Positions 8,595 through 17,185 of a stretch of DNA of 64,000 nucleotides are shown one piece after another. A program made the translations under genes and the position numbers. Under the pieces are notes generated by a model. That model did not search any database, had not been told where the DNA came from, and saw only the letters and a program-made list of their open reading frames with translations. Source of the DNA: Chryseobacterium glaciei (lineage in GTDB: Bacteria; Bacteroidota; Bacteroidia; Flavobacteriales; Weeksellaceae); assembly GCF_001648155.1 (NCBI RefSeq), contig NZ_CP015199.1, positions 1,808,501 to 1,872,500 on the forward strand. Reading direction: 5' to 3'. Positions within the stretch are counted from its first letter, which is position 1. Each line of letters starts with the position of its first letter.

Positions 8595-10514
8595 TTATTT
8601 ATTCATGGACATCAAGAACTCTTCATTATTTAAAGTTCCTCTGATGTTTTTATTTACAAATTCCATTGCTTCAATAGGATTCATTTCAGAAAGATATTTT
8701 CTGAAGATCCACATTCTCTGAGAAGTAACCTCATCTAGCAATAGATCATCTCTTCTTGTACTGGAAGAAATAAGATCAATAGCAGGATAAATTCTTCTGT
8801 TAGCAATTTTTCTGTCTAATTGAAGTTCCATGTTTCCGGTACCTTTGAATTCTTCAAAAATAACTTCATCCATTTTAGAACCTGTATCGATAAGTGCTGT
8901 TGCAATAATCGTTAAAGATCCACCACCTTCAATTTTTCTTGCCGCTCCGAAGAATCTTTTCGGCTTGTGAAGAGCATTCGCATCAACACCTCCAGAAAGA
9001 ACTTTACCAGAAGCAGGCGTTACCGTATTGTAAGCTCTTGCTAATCTTGTAATTGAGTCTAATAAAATCACAACATCATGTCCGCATTCAACCATTCTCT
9101 GAGCTTTCGCTAAAACAAGGTTGGCAACTTTTACGTGTTTATCTGCCGCTTCATCAAATGTAGATGCAATAACTTCTGCATTTACACTTCTTTCCATATC
9201 GGTAACTTCTTCAGGACGTTCGTCGATCAAAAGAACCATCATATATACTTCCGGGTGATTGGATGCGATAGAATTAGCAATATCTTTCAACAACATCGTT
9301 TTACCGGTTTTCGGCTGTGCAACGATCATTGCTCTTTGTCCCTTCCCGATTGGTGCAAATAAATCAACAATTCTTGTAGACATTGTAGAGTTATCTCCTG
9401 CCAAGTTGAATTTCTCTTCAGGAAAAAGTGGAGTTAAATATTCAAAAGCAACACGATCTTTAATAAATGCAAGATCACGGCCGTTCACTTCTACTGGTTT
9501 TAATAAAGAAAAGTATTTTTCACCTTCTTTTGGAAGTCTTACAATACCTCTTACCGTATCACCAGTTTTCAACCCGAAATTTCTGATCTGTGCAGTAGAA
9601 ACATATACATCATCCGGAGAAGAAATATAGCTAAAATCTGAAGAACGTAAAAATCCGTAGTTATCCGGTAATATCTCTAAAACCCCTTCAATACTAACCA
9701 TTCCATCAAAGTTGAACTCCTTTCTATGGTGTTCCTGATGATCTTCGTTTCTGTCAGAATTCCTGTTTTGATTTTGATTAGGGTTCTGGTTTTGATTCGA
9801 ATGTTGGTTTTGGTTTTGATTCTGGTTTTGCCCTTGGTTAGGGTTTTGAGCCTGTCCCTGATTAGGATTTTGATTTGAGCTCTGACCTTGGTTCGGGTTT
9901 TGATTTTTATGTTGGTTTCCACTGTTCTGTGGATGGTTTTGTCCTTTTTGAGGTCTTGCCTGCGGTTGTTGTTGAGGGTTGCTAGGCTTTTCTTCTGCTG
10001 CTGGAGCAGATTCCTGAGGTTCTGTGTTTTTAGGAGCTTGAGGTTTTTCCTGAACAGGACTTTCTACATTACTTGTATTTGTAGGAAGTCTTTTTCTTTT
10101 TTTCCTTGCAGCTTCTGCCTTTGCCGCTGCATCATCATTTGCAGTTTCAGCTTTTGGAGCTTGAGGTGTTACTTCTTCGGAAACAATCTCTTTTTCAACA
10201 GCTTTTTCTTCTTCTTTTGGTTTTGTTTCTACCGGAGCTTTTGCCTCAGGCTTTGGTTTTGGCGTCCTTTTCGGAGCAGCCTTTTTTACAGGAGCTTTCG
10301 CTTCTTTCTCTGGCGGATTTTCTTCAGTATTCATACTGCTTTCTGTGGCGTTGAAATAATCTTTTGCAACTTTAGGGTTAGAAGCCTGAAAATCAAGAAC
10401 TGCAAAGATTTTATCATTCTCATTGCTGTTTCTTGCAACTTTAACGCCCAAATCCTTTAAGATTTTAGTCAGTTCCGTTACGGATTTTGACCTTAACGTT
10501 TCTATGTTAAACAT
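8595..10514 (-). CDS. rho: Transcription termination factor Rho with long disordered insert
   Basis: A 639-residue hexameric RNA helicase/translocase, long compared with about 420 residues in E. coli. Order: Rho_N helix-turn-helix (1-45); low-complexity region (about 65-265), first Lys/Pro/Glu/Ala-rich, then Asn/Gln/Gly-rich with repeated NPNQGQ and NQNQ units; cold-shock-like RNA-binding domain (about 270-340, DNYGFLRS); ATPase domain with Walker [17 protein letters not shown] and Walker [17 protein letters not shown]. Such inserts are usual in Bacteroidota, and in Bacteroides thetaiotaomicron the disordered part was reported to promote phase separation of Rho. The insert region also opens spurious long frames in other frames. 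It is flanked by its own terminator and faces away from the DUF4293 gene. Confidence 0.97.
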   Translation of the reverse strand: MFNIETLRSKSVTELTKILKDLGVKVARNSNENDKIFAVLDFQASNPKVAKDYFNATESSMNTEENPPEKEAKAPVKKAAPKRTPKPKPEAKAPVETKPKEEEKAVEKEIVSEEVTPQAPKAETANDDAAAKAEAARKKRKRLPTNTSNVESPVQEKPQAPKNTEPQESAPAAEEKPSNPQQQPQARPQKGQNHPQNSGNQHKNQNPNQGQSSNQNPNQGQAQNPNQGQNQNQNQNQHSNQNQNPNQNQNRNSDRNEDHQEHHRKEFNFDGMVSIEGVLEILPDNYGFLRSSDFSYISSPDDVYVSTAQIRNFGLKTGDTVRGIVRLPKEGEKYFSLLKPVEVNGRDLAFIKDRVAFEYLTPLFPEEKFNLAGDNSTMSTRIVDLFAPIGKGQRAMIVAQPKTGKTMLLKDIANSIASNHPEVYMMVLLIDERPEEVTDMERSVNAEVIASTFDEAADKHVKVANLVLAKAQRMVECGHDVVILLDSITRLARAYNTVTPASGKVLSGGVDANALHKPKRFFGAARKIEGGGSLTIIATALIDTGSKMDEVIFEEFKGTGNMELQLDRKIANRRIYPAIDLISSSTRRDDLLLDEVTSQRMWIFRKYLSEMNPIEAMEFVNKNIRGTLNNEEFLMSMNK

Positions 10515-10609
10515 ATTTAATGTAAAAATGTAATTAATTGTGAGTAAGAAAAGTAAGTCCGGTGACTATTGTTTTCAAGTACATTGTATAATGCAAATCT
10601 ACACTTATT

Positions 10610-10640
10610 TTTGAATTGTGCAAAATTTATGCTACTTTTG
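10610..10640 (+). promoter_or_regulatory. Predicted promoter of the DUF4293 gene
   Basis: TTTG (10610-10613), 19 nt, then TACTTTTG (10633-10640), a good match to TTTG/TAnnTTTG. It lies 18 nt before the ATG at 10659 and rules out the upstream ATG at 10569. Confidence 0.75.
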
Positions 10641-10658
10641 CCTAGAATTAAATATTCA

Positions 10659-11048
10659 ATGCTACAAAGAATACAGACTATATGGGTTTTTCTGGCAGTT
10701 TTAGCTGCTGTGTTTCTGTTCGTTACAGGACAAGATGTTGCCGTTTTCGGCAGTATTCCTGTGATAAATATTGGTAGTGTGGTACTTGTTTTGGTTGGAT
10801 TACTAAGTGTATTTAGCTTTAAAAACAGAAAAAGACAAATTTTGCTTAATCATATCAGCATCATTATAAACGTTTTGTTGATTGGTGTATTGGCGTACTG
10901 GATACTAAACTTACCCGGAGGAATTCAACTTCCTGAGAAGGGTATTGAGCCGATTTTTCCTTTGATTGCGATTATCTGTCTGCTTATTGCAAACATTTAT
11001 ATCCGCAAAGATGAGAGGCTCGTGAAATCTGTAGACAGACTTCGATAA
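10659..11048 (+). CDS. DUF4293 family membrane protein
   Basis: A 129-residue integral membrane protein with four predicted hydrophobic helices (about 5-25, 38-55, 67-87 and 103-120). The beginning MLQRIQTIWVFLA is the typical DUF4293 start and the protein ends in a short charged tail. The ATG at 10659 is selected because a promoter box lies immediately before it. The gene is divergent from rho, an arrangement I recall as common in Flavobacteriia. No function is known for the family, and there are no catalytic residues to suggest one. Confidence 0.8.
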   Translation: MLQRIQTIWVFLAVLAAVFLFVTGQDVAVFGSIPVINIGSVVLVLVGLLSVFSFKNRKRQILLNHISIIINVLLIGVLAYWILNLPGGIQLPEKGIEPIFPLIAIICLLIANIYIRKDERLVKSVDRLR

Positions 11049-11072
11049 CCGAAACAACGATTTTTTGAGTAA

Positions 11073-11101
11073 GAACAGCTTCCCTTGGGAGCTGTTTTTT
11101 T
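11073..11101 (+). terminator. Rho-independent terminator
   Basis: AACAGCT and AGCTGTT form the stem around TCCCTTGGG, followed by seven T (11094-11100). It ends the DUF4293 transcript. Confidence 0.88.
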
Positions 11102-11380
11102 ATGTTTTTATTATATTAATTTATCACAAGGCTAAACAAAGTCTTTTTATTATTGAATATTTTAAAAGAAAAACAAAGCCGCTTCGCCTATTTTTGAAAG
11201 ACAAAATAATTATCCGATTGTATTACTCTGATAAGTTTACGCCTTAGTTTATCTTAAAAAACAGAGAATTAAAGAAAATCTTTGTCTATCCTTGCGATAA
11301 AAGAAGTTTGCAAAAAATTTAATAAGATTTATTGCAACATTTTATTTTAAATTGCGACAGATTATTAAAATTATCTATTC
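11102..11380 (+). other. Intergenic region without a recognisable gene
   Basis: About 280 A+T-rich bases between the DUF4293 terminator and the M28 peptidase. I see no convincing coding frame, RNA gene or TAnnTTTG box. It must hold the promoter of the peptidase gene, but I cannot point to it. Confidence 0.5.
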
Positions 11381-12301
11381 ATGAAAAAACTAGCTTATCT
11401 TACTCTATCCCTTTTCTCAGCATTTACTTTCGCTCAGGAAGTTTCTAAGGAAAGAATAAATACCGTAATTTCAACGTTGGCATCAGACGAAATGAAAGGC
11501 CGTGAAATCGGAACTCCTGAAAATGAAAATGCAGCAAATTATATCGCCAAGCTTTTCAAAGAAAATAATTTAGAATACTGTACAGGAAATTCTTATCTGG
11601 TTCCATTTACTTATAAAGGAAAAACTGTTTATAATGTTTGTGGAGTTCAAAAAGGAAAAACAGATAAATATCTAGGTTTCTCAGGACATTTTGATCACAT
11701 TGGAATGAACAATAAAAGTGGAGATAACATCTATAACGGAGCTGATGATGATGCAAGCGGAATCACAACTTTAGTTGGAATTTCAGATTATTTCAAAAAC
11801 AAAAAGCCTGAATTCTCTATGGTTTTCATGGCATTTAATGGAGAAGAAAAAGGAATGTTAGGTTCTACAGCGATTGCTGATGATAAAAATTTAGATAAAA
11901 TTTACAATAACTTATATGCTCTTTTCAATTTTGAAATGGTGGCTACAGAGTCTCAATTCGGGAAAAATGCAGTTTTCATGACGGGTGATGAGTTTTCTGA
12001 TCTTGATGAGCTTTTCAATAAAAGTGCAGTGAACGGATTAAAAATCAACGCTGATCCTTACGCTTCAGAACAATTATTTTACAGATCGGATAATGTGAAC
12101 TTTGTTAAGAAAAAAATTATTGCTCACTCAATCTCAACAGCTGATATGACGAAAATTAAACATTATCACCAAGTGAATGATGATGTAAGCATTGTTGATT
12201 TTGATAATATGGGCCAAATAATCAATAATTTTGGGAAGACTTTGGAAAAATTGAGTCCTAAGAATTTCGCACCAAAATATAACGATAAAGTAAAGTTTTA
12301 A
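11381..12301 (+). CDS. Secreted M28 family zinc peptidase
   Basis: A 306-residue protein with a signal peptide (MKKLAYLTLSLFSAFTFAQ) and an M28 aminopeptidase-like domain. The metal-site motifs are GHFDHIG (first His and Asp region), NGADDDASG (bridging Asp), NGEEKGMLGS (catalytic Glu-Glu pair) and NFEMVA (further acidic ligand). The C-terminal His region reads IAHSIS...KHYHQVNDD. The expected activity is removal of N-terminal residues from peptides outside the cytoplasm, probably for amino-acid nutrition. The length is somewhat short but all five metal-ligand regions appear present. It stands alone, between an uninformative intergenic stretch and a terminator at 12311. Confidence 0.9.
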   Translation: MKKLAYLTLSLFSAFTFAQEVSKERINTVISTLASDEMKGREIGTPENENAANYIAKLFKENNLEYCTGNSYLVPFTYKGKTVYNVCGVQKGKTDKYLGFSGHFDHIGMNNKSGDNIYNGADDDASGITTLVGISDYFKNKKPEFSMVFMAFNGEEKGMLGSTAIADDKNLDKIYNNLYALFNFEMVATESQFGKNAVFMTGDEFSDLDELFNKSAVNGLKINADPYASEQLFYRSDNVNFVKKKIIAHSISTADMTKIKHYHQVNDDVSIVDFDNMGQIINNFGKTLEKLSPKNFAPKYNDKVKF

Positions 12302-12310
12302 TAAAAAATA

Positions 12311-12348
12311 AAAGAGTGTTACCCTATAAAAGTAGTACTCTTTCTTTT
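12311..12348 (+). terminator. Probable terminator
   Basis: AAAGAGT (12311-12317) pairs with ACTCTTT (12337-12343) and is followed by CTTTT. The loop is long (about 19 nt), so the call is moderate. Confidence 0.6.
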
Positions 12349-12479
12349 AAATATAGATTTTAACAAAATCACGCTGTAACAAAAAAGATTCTATTGGGAC
12401 ATATTACTTAAAGTAAAATAGGATTTAGAACGTCTTATCATTATATTTTAATTAATTTTGCTATCCAATTTTTCATTGA

Positions 12480-14318
12480 ATGAACGAATATAAAAAAATA
12501 CTAAAGTTCGCGAGGCCGCACCAAAAATATATCTACGGAAGTTTATTTTTCAACATATTATATTCTGTATTTCAAATAGCTTCTTTAGGAACTATTTTAC
12601 CGGTTTTGGGAATGCTTTTTGGCACCATAAAGCCTGAGAAATACGAATCTGCTCCCATCTATTCGGGAGATATCTTAGATCTTTTCACTTATTTAAAAGA
12701 ATATTCTAATTATTATGTACAAAAATTAGTCACGGATCATGGTGCGTTGACAGTACTTGCATGGTTGTGTGTTATTACGGCTTTTACTTTTTTATTGAGA
12801 AACGTATTTCGATATTTGGGATCGTTTTTATTGATTAATTATCGTGTCGGCGTTACCAAAGATCTTCGTGGCGCTATGTACCGCAAAATACTTTCTTTAC
12901 CCGTTTCATTTTTTACAGAAAGCAGAAAAGGAGACCTTATGTCTCGTATGTCTAACGATGTAGGCGAAGTTGAAGGTAATATTTTAGGAAGTTTAGTTGA
13001 GCTTATTAATGCTCCATTCATGCTAATCAGTACGCTGGTTACTTTATTTTTCTTAAGTACAGAAATGACCCTTTTCTCTTTATTGGTTTTGCCTGTAATG
13101 GGAACAATGATCGCTTTGGTTGGGAAAAGCCTTAAAAAAGACTCACACGAAGCTCAAAACGAAATGGGAACTATATTTTCCATTGTAGATGAAACCTTGA
13201 AATCATCAAAAGTCATTAAGATTTTTAATGCTGAAAAAATAATGGATAATCGTTTTATGCAGTCAATGCAAAAATGGATATCCAGCTCAATAAGATTAGG
13301 CAGAAAAAAAGAACTGGCATCGCCAATGAGCGAATTTTTAGGATCAATTACATTCTTAATCATCGCTTGGTACGGAGGAAAACAAATCATTGTAGAGCAA
13401 AGTATTTCACCAGCTGATTTCCTTGTGTTTTTAGGTATTTTCTTCCAAATTTTACCTCCTGTAAAAAGTTTATCAACGTCTATTTCTAACGTTCAGAAAG
13501 GAGAAGCTTCTCTTAAAAGAGTATTGGAAATTCTGGATGCAGATGTGAAAATCGAAGAAGTAGCAGAACCCGTTTCAATTACTACACTTCAACAAAATAT
13601 CGAGTTTAAAGACATCGGATTCTATTATGATAAAGATAATTTAATTCTTAAAAATTTCAACTTAACCATCCCGAAAGGGAAAACGGTTGCTTTGGTTGGA
13701 CAAAGTGGAAGTGGAAAAACGACCATTGCCAATCTTTTAGCAAGATTTTACGATGTTTCTGAAGGTGAAATTTTAATTGATGGCGTTAGCATTAAACATT
13801 TAAAATTACAGGAATACAGAAAACTGTTGGGAATGGTAACTCAGGAATCAGTATTATTCAATGATTCTGTTTTCAATAACATTTTGATGGGTAAGCCGGA
13901 TGCAACGAAAGAAGAAGTAATTAATGCTGCTAAGATTGCCAACGCAGACGCTTTCATCACGCAGCTTCCTAATGGATACGACACCAATATCGGAGATGAT
14001 GGCGGAAAGCTTTCCGGAGGTCAAAAACAAAGAGTTTCTATCGCAAGAGCAGTTCTTAAAAACCCACCAATCATGATTTTGGATGAAGCAACTTCAGCTT
14101 TGGATACAGAATCTGAAAAATTTGTTCAAGATGCTTTAGAAAAAATGATGGAAAACAGAACTTCTTTGGTTATTGCACACAGACTTTCAACCATTCAAAA
14201 AGCCGACTGGATTGTAGTAATGGAGAAAGGCGACATCGTAGAACAAGGAAGCCACCACGAGCTTATTGCAAAGAGAGGTGTTTATCACAAACTTGTTGAG
14301 CTTCAAAATTTTGATTAA
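12480..14318 (+). CDS. MsbA-like ABC exporter (fused permease/ATPase)
   Basis: A 612-residue half-transporter. Six transmembrane helices occupy about residues 18-345, with DSHEAQNEMG and other coupling segments of the ABC_membrane domain. The nucleotide-binding domain spans about 370-605: Walker A GQSGSGKT at about 407, signature LSGGQ at about 511, Walker B IMILDEATSALD and H-loop AHRLST. This layout matches lipid A/phospholipid flippases (MsbA) and related multidrug exporters; Bacteroidota carry several such paralogues, so the substrate is uncertain. A TAATTTTG box at 12453-12460 lies 20 nt upstream of the ATG. The DUF1801 gene follows 22 nt later and may be cotranscribed. Confidence 0.92.
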   Translation: MNEYKKILKFARPHQKYIYGSLFFNILYSVFQIASLGTILPVLGMLFGTIKPEKYESAPIYSGDILDLFTYLKEYSNYYVQKLVTDHGALTVLAWLCVITAFTFLLRNVFRYLGSFLLINYRVGVTKDLRGAMYRKILSLPVSFFTESRKGDLMSRMSNDVGEVEGNILGSLVELINAPFMLISTLVTLFFLSTEMTLFSLLVLPVMGTMIALVGKSLKKDSHEAQNEMGTIFSIVDETLKSSKVIKIFNAEKIMDNRFMQSMQKWISSSIRLGRKKELASPMSEFLGSITFLIIAWYGGKQIIVEQSISPADFLVFLGIFFQILPPVKSLSTSISNVQKGEASLKRVLEILDADVKIEEVAEPVSITTLQQNIEFKDIGFYYDKDNLILKNFNLTIPKGKTVALVGQSGSGKTTIANLLARFYDVSEGEILIDGVSIKHLKLQEYRKLLGMVTQESVLFNDSVFNNILMGKPDATKEEVINAAKIANADAFITQLPNGYDTNIGDDGGKLSGGQKQRVSIARAVLKNPPIMILDEATSALDTESEKFVQDALEKMMENRTSLVIAHRLSTIQKADWIVVMEKGDIVEQGSHHELIAKRGVYHKLVELQNFD

Positions 14319-14340
14319 ATCTTTTTAAATTATATTTAAA

Positions 14341-14691
14341 ATGAACCCAATACAAGAGTACTTCTACAGAATTAAAGAGCCTGAAAGAAGTACTCTTCTT
14401 TTTTTAAGGAAAAAAATATTAGAATCTGACACAGAAAATATTACTGAAACATTGAGTTTTGGGCTTCCATTTTTTAAGTTTAAAAAGAAAATGCTGTGTT
14501 ATCTATATTACAGCAAAAAACATCAGAAGCATTATGTAAGTTTTTACCACGGTGACAGGCTCGAGCATCCGGAATTGATTCAGGAAGGCAGAAAGAAGTT
14601 TAAAATCCTTTTAATTGATATGGAAGAGGATTTACCTGTGGAGCTGATTTTGAGGTTGATTGATGATGTTAAACAGTATATTAGGGCTTAG
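14341..14691 (+). CDS. DUF1801 domain-containing protein
   Basis: A 116-residue cytoplasmic protein starting 22 nt after the ABC exporter. The pattern (N-terminal helix with EYFYRIKEPERSTLLFLRK, then LSFGLPFFKFKKKMLCYLYYSK) fits the DUF1801/YdhG-like alpha+beta fold. Members are small, often near transport or iron-related genes, and have no established biochemical activity. No active-site residues can be pointed out. Its tight spacing suggests it is read through from the exporter gene, though a functional link is not evident. Confidence 0.65.
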   Translation: MNPIQEYFYRIKEPERSTLLFLRKKILESDTENITETLSFGLPFFKFKKKMLCYLYYSKKHQKHYVSFYHGDRLEHPELIQEGRKKFKILLIDMEEDLPVELILRLIDDVKQYIRA

Positions 14692-14860
14692 GATTTAGAA
14701 CTTTAAGCTACTTTGTGTTATTAAGTTTTGGCTATTTTGGTTTAATTGTTAAACGGGCTAAAGCCCGTTCCTATTGATGAAAAATATTACGTTTAAAATT
14801 CTTATTACAATTCGAATTCGTGTTCATTCGTGAAAAAATTTGCGTCATTTGTGTTTAAAC
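14692..14860. repeat. Intergenic REP-like palindrome plus a degenerate repeat half
   Basis: The perfect palindrome AACGGGCT-AA-AGCCCGTT lies at 14752-14769. About 50 nt later, near 14822-14860, the phrase TTTGCGTCATTTGTGTTT resembles the right arm of the palindromic element at 42159-42318. No coding frame is credible here. Short palindromes of this kind recur in Chryseobacterium intergenic regions, from memory. Confidence 0.55.
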
Positions 14861-14892
14861 AAAAAAAGACCGCTCCTCTCGAAACAGTCTTA
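14861..14892 (-). terminator. Rho-independent terminator of the psd operon
   Basis: On the minus strand AAGACTG (14885-14891) pairs with CGGTCTT (14866-14872) with one mismatch and is followed by a T run. It lies just after the psd stop codon. Confidence 0.7.
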
Positions 14893-14914
14893 TATATATT
14901 TTTTTGATTAAATC

Positions 14915-15568
14915 TTAATCTTTCATTCTTGCAATAACATCCAATCCACCTTTTGTGATATCTCCGATCTTACATGTGATTTCCGTATCTAAAGGCAAGA
15001 AAACATCCATTCTTGAACCGAATTTGATGAAACCGAATTCATGTCCAGCTTTCGCCTGATCTCCTTCATTACAATAGAAAACGATTCTTCTAGCCACATA
15101 TCCTGCGATCTGTCTGAAAACTACTTTATGGTTCGTCATACTTTCAACAGCAACGGTCGTTCTTTCATTTTCTGTAGAAGATTTCTCGTGCCATGCAACA
15201 AGATATTTTCCCGGGTGATATTTTTTGTAAATCACTTTTCCAGAAACCGGATATCTACAGATATGAACATTCAAAGGTGACATAAAGATGGAAACCTGAA
15301 TAGCTTTCCCTTTGATAAACTCGTCTTCGTCTACTTCTTTGATCATTACTACTTTCCCGTCAACAGGAGCAATAACGTTCTCTCTGTGTTCCAAAATGTC
15401 ACGGTTCGGAACTCTGAAGAACCAAAATACCAAACTGTAAACAATCAATAATGGCATAATGATCAGTAGTGACCACATTTTAAGAAAATAAATAGCCAAC
15501 ACACTAATAATAATAAATAGTATCGTTGCTACAGTGATCGTCCCTTTTGACTCCTTATGTAATTTCAT
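14915..15568 (-). CDS. psd: Phosphatidylserine decarboxylase family protein (short, archaeal-type)
   Basis: A 217-residue membrane-associated enzyme converting phosphatidylserine to phosphatidylethanolamine. Two hydrophobic helices lie at about 13-50. Motifs follow: APVDGKV, FMSPLNVHICRYPVSGKV and, near the C-terminus, FGSRMDVFLP. Here the Gly-Ser bond is expected to be self-cleaved, turning the Ser into the pyruvoyl cofactor. The size fits the short Psd subclass rather than the 320-residue E. coli type. It follows cdsA by 4 nt, so CDP-diacylglycerol synthesis and decarboxylation are cotranscribed. The serine transferase (PssA) that connects them is not in this window. Confidence 0.93.
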   Translation of the reverse strand: MKLHKESKGTITVATILFIIISVLAIYFLKMWSLLIIMPLLIVYSLVFWFFRVPNRDILEHRENVIAPVDGKVVMIKEVDEDEFIKGKAIQVSIFMSPLNVHICRYPVSGKVIYKKYHPGKYLVAWHEKSSTENERTTVAVESMTNHKVVFRQIAGYVARRIVFYCNEGDQAKAGHEFGFIKFGSRMDVFLPLDTEITCKIGDITKGGLDVIARMKD

Positions 15569-15572
15569 GAGA

Positions 15573-16445
15573 TTAAATAAATTTTTCTAAAATAAAGTAC
15601 AAATATACGACAGGTGCGCAAATTAAAAAACTATCAAGCCTATCTAATACGCCACCATGCCCCGGAAGGATGTTTCCGCTGTCTTTTACACCGAAATTTC
15701 TTTTCAGTTGGCTTTCTACCAAGTCTCCTAATGGTGCAAATGCAGCCACCAAAAATCCAACAACCATCCAATTTCCTCTAAGCTCCGGCTGATAATGTTC
15801 GATGAAGTATGATAAAACTAAAGTTAATACTACTCCACCAATATATCCTTCCCAAGTCTTTTTAGGAGAGATTTTGGGAGCCATTTTATGTTTTCCGAAG
15901 AACTTTCCTGTTAAGTACGCAAAAGTATCGCTGCTCCATATCAGAACAAATAAGAAAAGAACTTCTAAAGAGAATGTATTATCGTAAGTCGAGAACTTTG
16001 GTAAACCTAATGCAAAACTAAACGGAAGAGCCACGTAAATGACTGTAAAAATCAGTTTTCCGCTATCGAAGTACAATTCGTTGGCATATTTAAATAAAGT
16101 AATAACAGCTATTAAAATCAAGGCAAGAGCCAATATTTCGCTCAGTCTGAAATTAAAATAAAAGTCGTGGTAGAAATATCTCTTGGAAAACATGTAAAAA
16201 ATAACAAGGATAACAGGAAATACCACCCATTTTTCATATCCGTTTCCAAATTTCATGATCTTCACACATTCCCACGATCCTACGATCATTAGAAAAGAGA
16301 TCAAACCGTAATATAAATATTGCTGTTTAACGAGATCCGGAGAAATACTGTTGATCAATTGAGCTCCAAGCGGAGTTGTACAAAGAATGATAACTGCAAC
16401 GTAAACAATTCCGGAAAGGGTTCTTTGAATAAGATTTTTGTCCAA
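15573..16445 (-). CDS. cdsA: Phosphatidate cytidylyltransferase
   Basis: A 290-residue inner membrane enzyme making CDP-diacylglycerol from phosphatidate and CTP, the branch point of phospholipid synthesis. About seven or eight transmembrane helices are visible. The family signature is intact in the C-terminal half: SDTFAYLTGKFFGKHKM, SPKKTWEG, then GDLVESQLKRNFGVKDSG and PGHGGVLDRLDS, which contain the metal- and CTP-binding acidic residues. It is the middle gene of LUD-cdsA-psd, with 4 nt to psd and 23 nt from the LUD gene. Confidence 0.96.
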   Translation of the reverse strand: MDKNLIQRTLSGIVYVAVIILCTTPLGAQLINSISPDLVKQQYLYYGLISFLMIVGSWECVKIMKFGNGYEKWVVFPVILVIFYMFSKRYFYHDFYFNFRLSEILALALILIAVITLFKYANELYFDSGKLIFTVIYVALPFSFALGLPKFSTYDNTFSLEVLFLFVLIWSSDTFAYLTGKFFGKHKMAPKISPKKTWEGYIGGVVLTLVLSYFIEHYQPELRGNWMVVGFLVAAFAPLGDLVESQLKRNFGVKDSGNILPGHGGVLDRLDSFLICAPVVYLYFILEKFI

Positions 16446-16468
16446 GATTTAAATTTTAGAAGTTGATG

Positions 16469-17050
16469 CTAATCTTCAAGCAGCAATAAAAACAGTTTTG
16501 TATTGGCATTAGAAGAAGTATCTAATTTTGACTGATTTCCGCTGATGGAAGTAAGGTTTTTAATATTTCCGTTCCTTTTAATTTTCCCCATAGCATCATT
16601 AAGATTATTCACGATCTGTGATACATTGGCCATAATAATGATCTTATTCGGCAGTCTTGAAGAATGATAGTGCAGGATATTATTGTGAGAAAGCATGATT
16701 CTTCCATCGTAAGCAATAAGATACTCACAGGTGATGAAAGCCGCATCATTGGAATGCTCAAAATCTGAAGTATAAGGAGTTTTCACAACATTCAGAAAAT
16801 TCTGAAGTTCTTTATCCCAACAAAACATATTGTTGATCCCTTCTATCTTTACAATTTGATTTAAAGTCTGTAGAGCTTCCGCTTCATCTGCACAGTAATT
16901 GAAAAAGCCTCCGGAATGCGTAAATAATTGCGCAAACTTATAGTCGAGATCCGCATTTTTAAGCGAGTCCCCTAGTTTCTCCAAACTCTGTTTGTCTTCT
17001 TCCTCAGGTTGGTTGGTAAGTTTGCTTACAATTCTCTTGAATAAACTCAA
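16469..17050 (-). CDS. LUD domain protein (LutC/YkgG-like)
   Basis: A 193-residue protein with a LUD (lactate-utilisation) domain: the phrases AAFITCEYLIAYDGRIMLS and LPNKIIIMANVSQIV and the terminal SSNANTKLFLLLLED match the Bacteroidota version that is found between ftsH and cdsA. The N-terminal 30 residues are charged and probably flexible. Classical LutC acts with LutA and LutB in lactate oxidation, but neither partner is near, so a lactate role is doubtful. It is first in the LUD-cdsA-psd unit; a terminator separates it from ftsH upstream. A TATTTTTG box at 17078-17085 on the minus strand may be its promoter. Confidence 0.8.
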   Translation of the reverse strand: MSLFKRIVSKLTNQPEEEDKQSLEKLGDSLKNADLDYKFAQLFTHSGGFFNYCADEAEALQTLNQIVKIEGINNMFCWDKELQNFLNVVKTPYTSDFEHSNDAAFITCEYLIAYDGRIMLSHNNILHYHSSRLPNKIIIMANVSQIVNNLNDAMGKIKRNGNIKNLTSISGNQSKLDTSSNANTKLFLLLLED

Positions 17051-17130
17051 CTTAATTTATTTTTAGTCAACTTTATACAAAAATAGAAAATTAATTACAA
17101 TAGATTCTAAAAATGTACCCTTAAATATGA

Positions 17131-17163
17131 AAAAACCTGACAATTTTGTGTTGTCAGGTTTTT
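17131..17163 (-). terminator. Rho-independent terminator of ftsH
   Basis: AAAACCTGACAA and TTGTCAGGTTTT form a 12-bp stem around a TTTTGTG loop. On the minus strand it follows the ftsH stop codon and a T run continues to 17131. It separates ftsH from the LUD gene. Confidence 0.85.
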
Positions 17164-17185
17164 GTAATATGTTTTTTGAAGTATT

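Noticed and set aside
9677..10460. Several long frames on both strands within rho
   Set aside because: They arise from the repetitive low-complexity N/Q and K/P/E coding region of rho in other frames; composition is unlike a real protein.
11065..11247. 60-codon frame after the DUF4293 gene
   Set aside because: It begins inside the terminator hairpin 11073-11101 and has no promoter or recognisable features.
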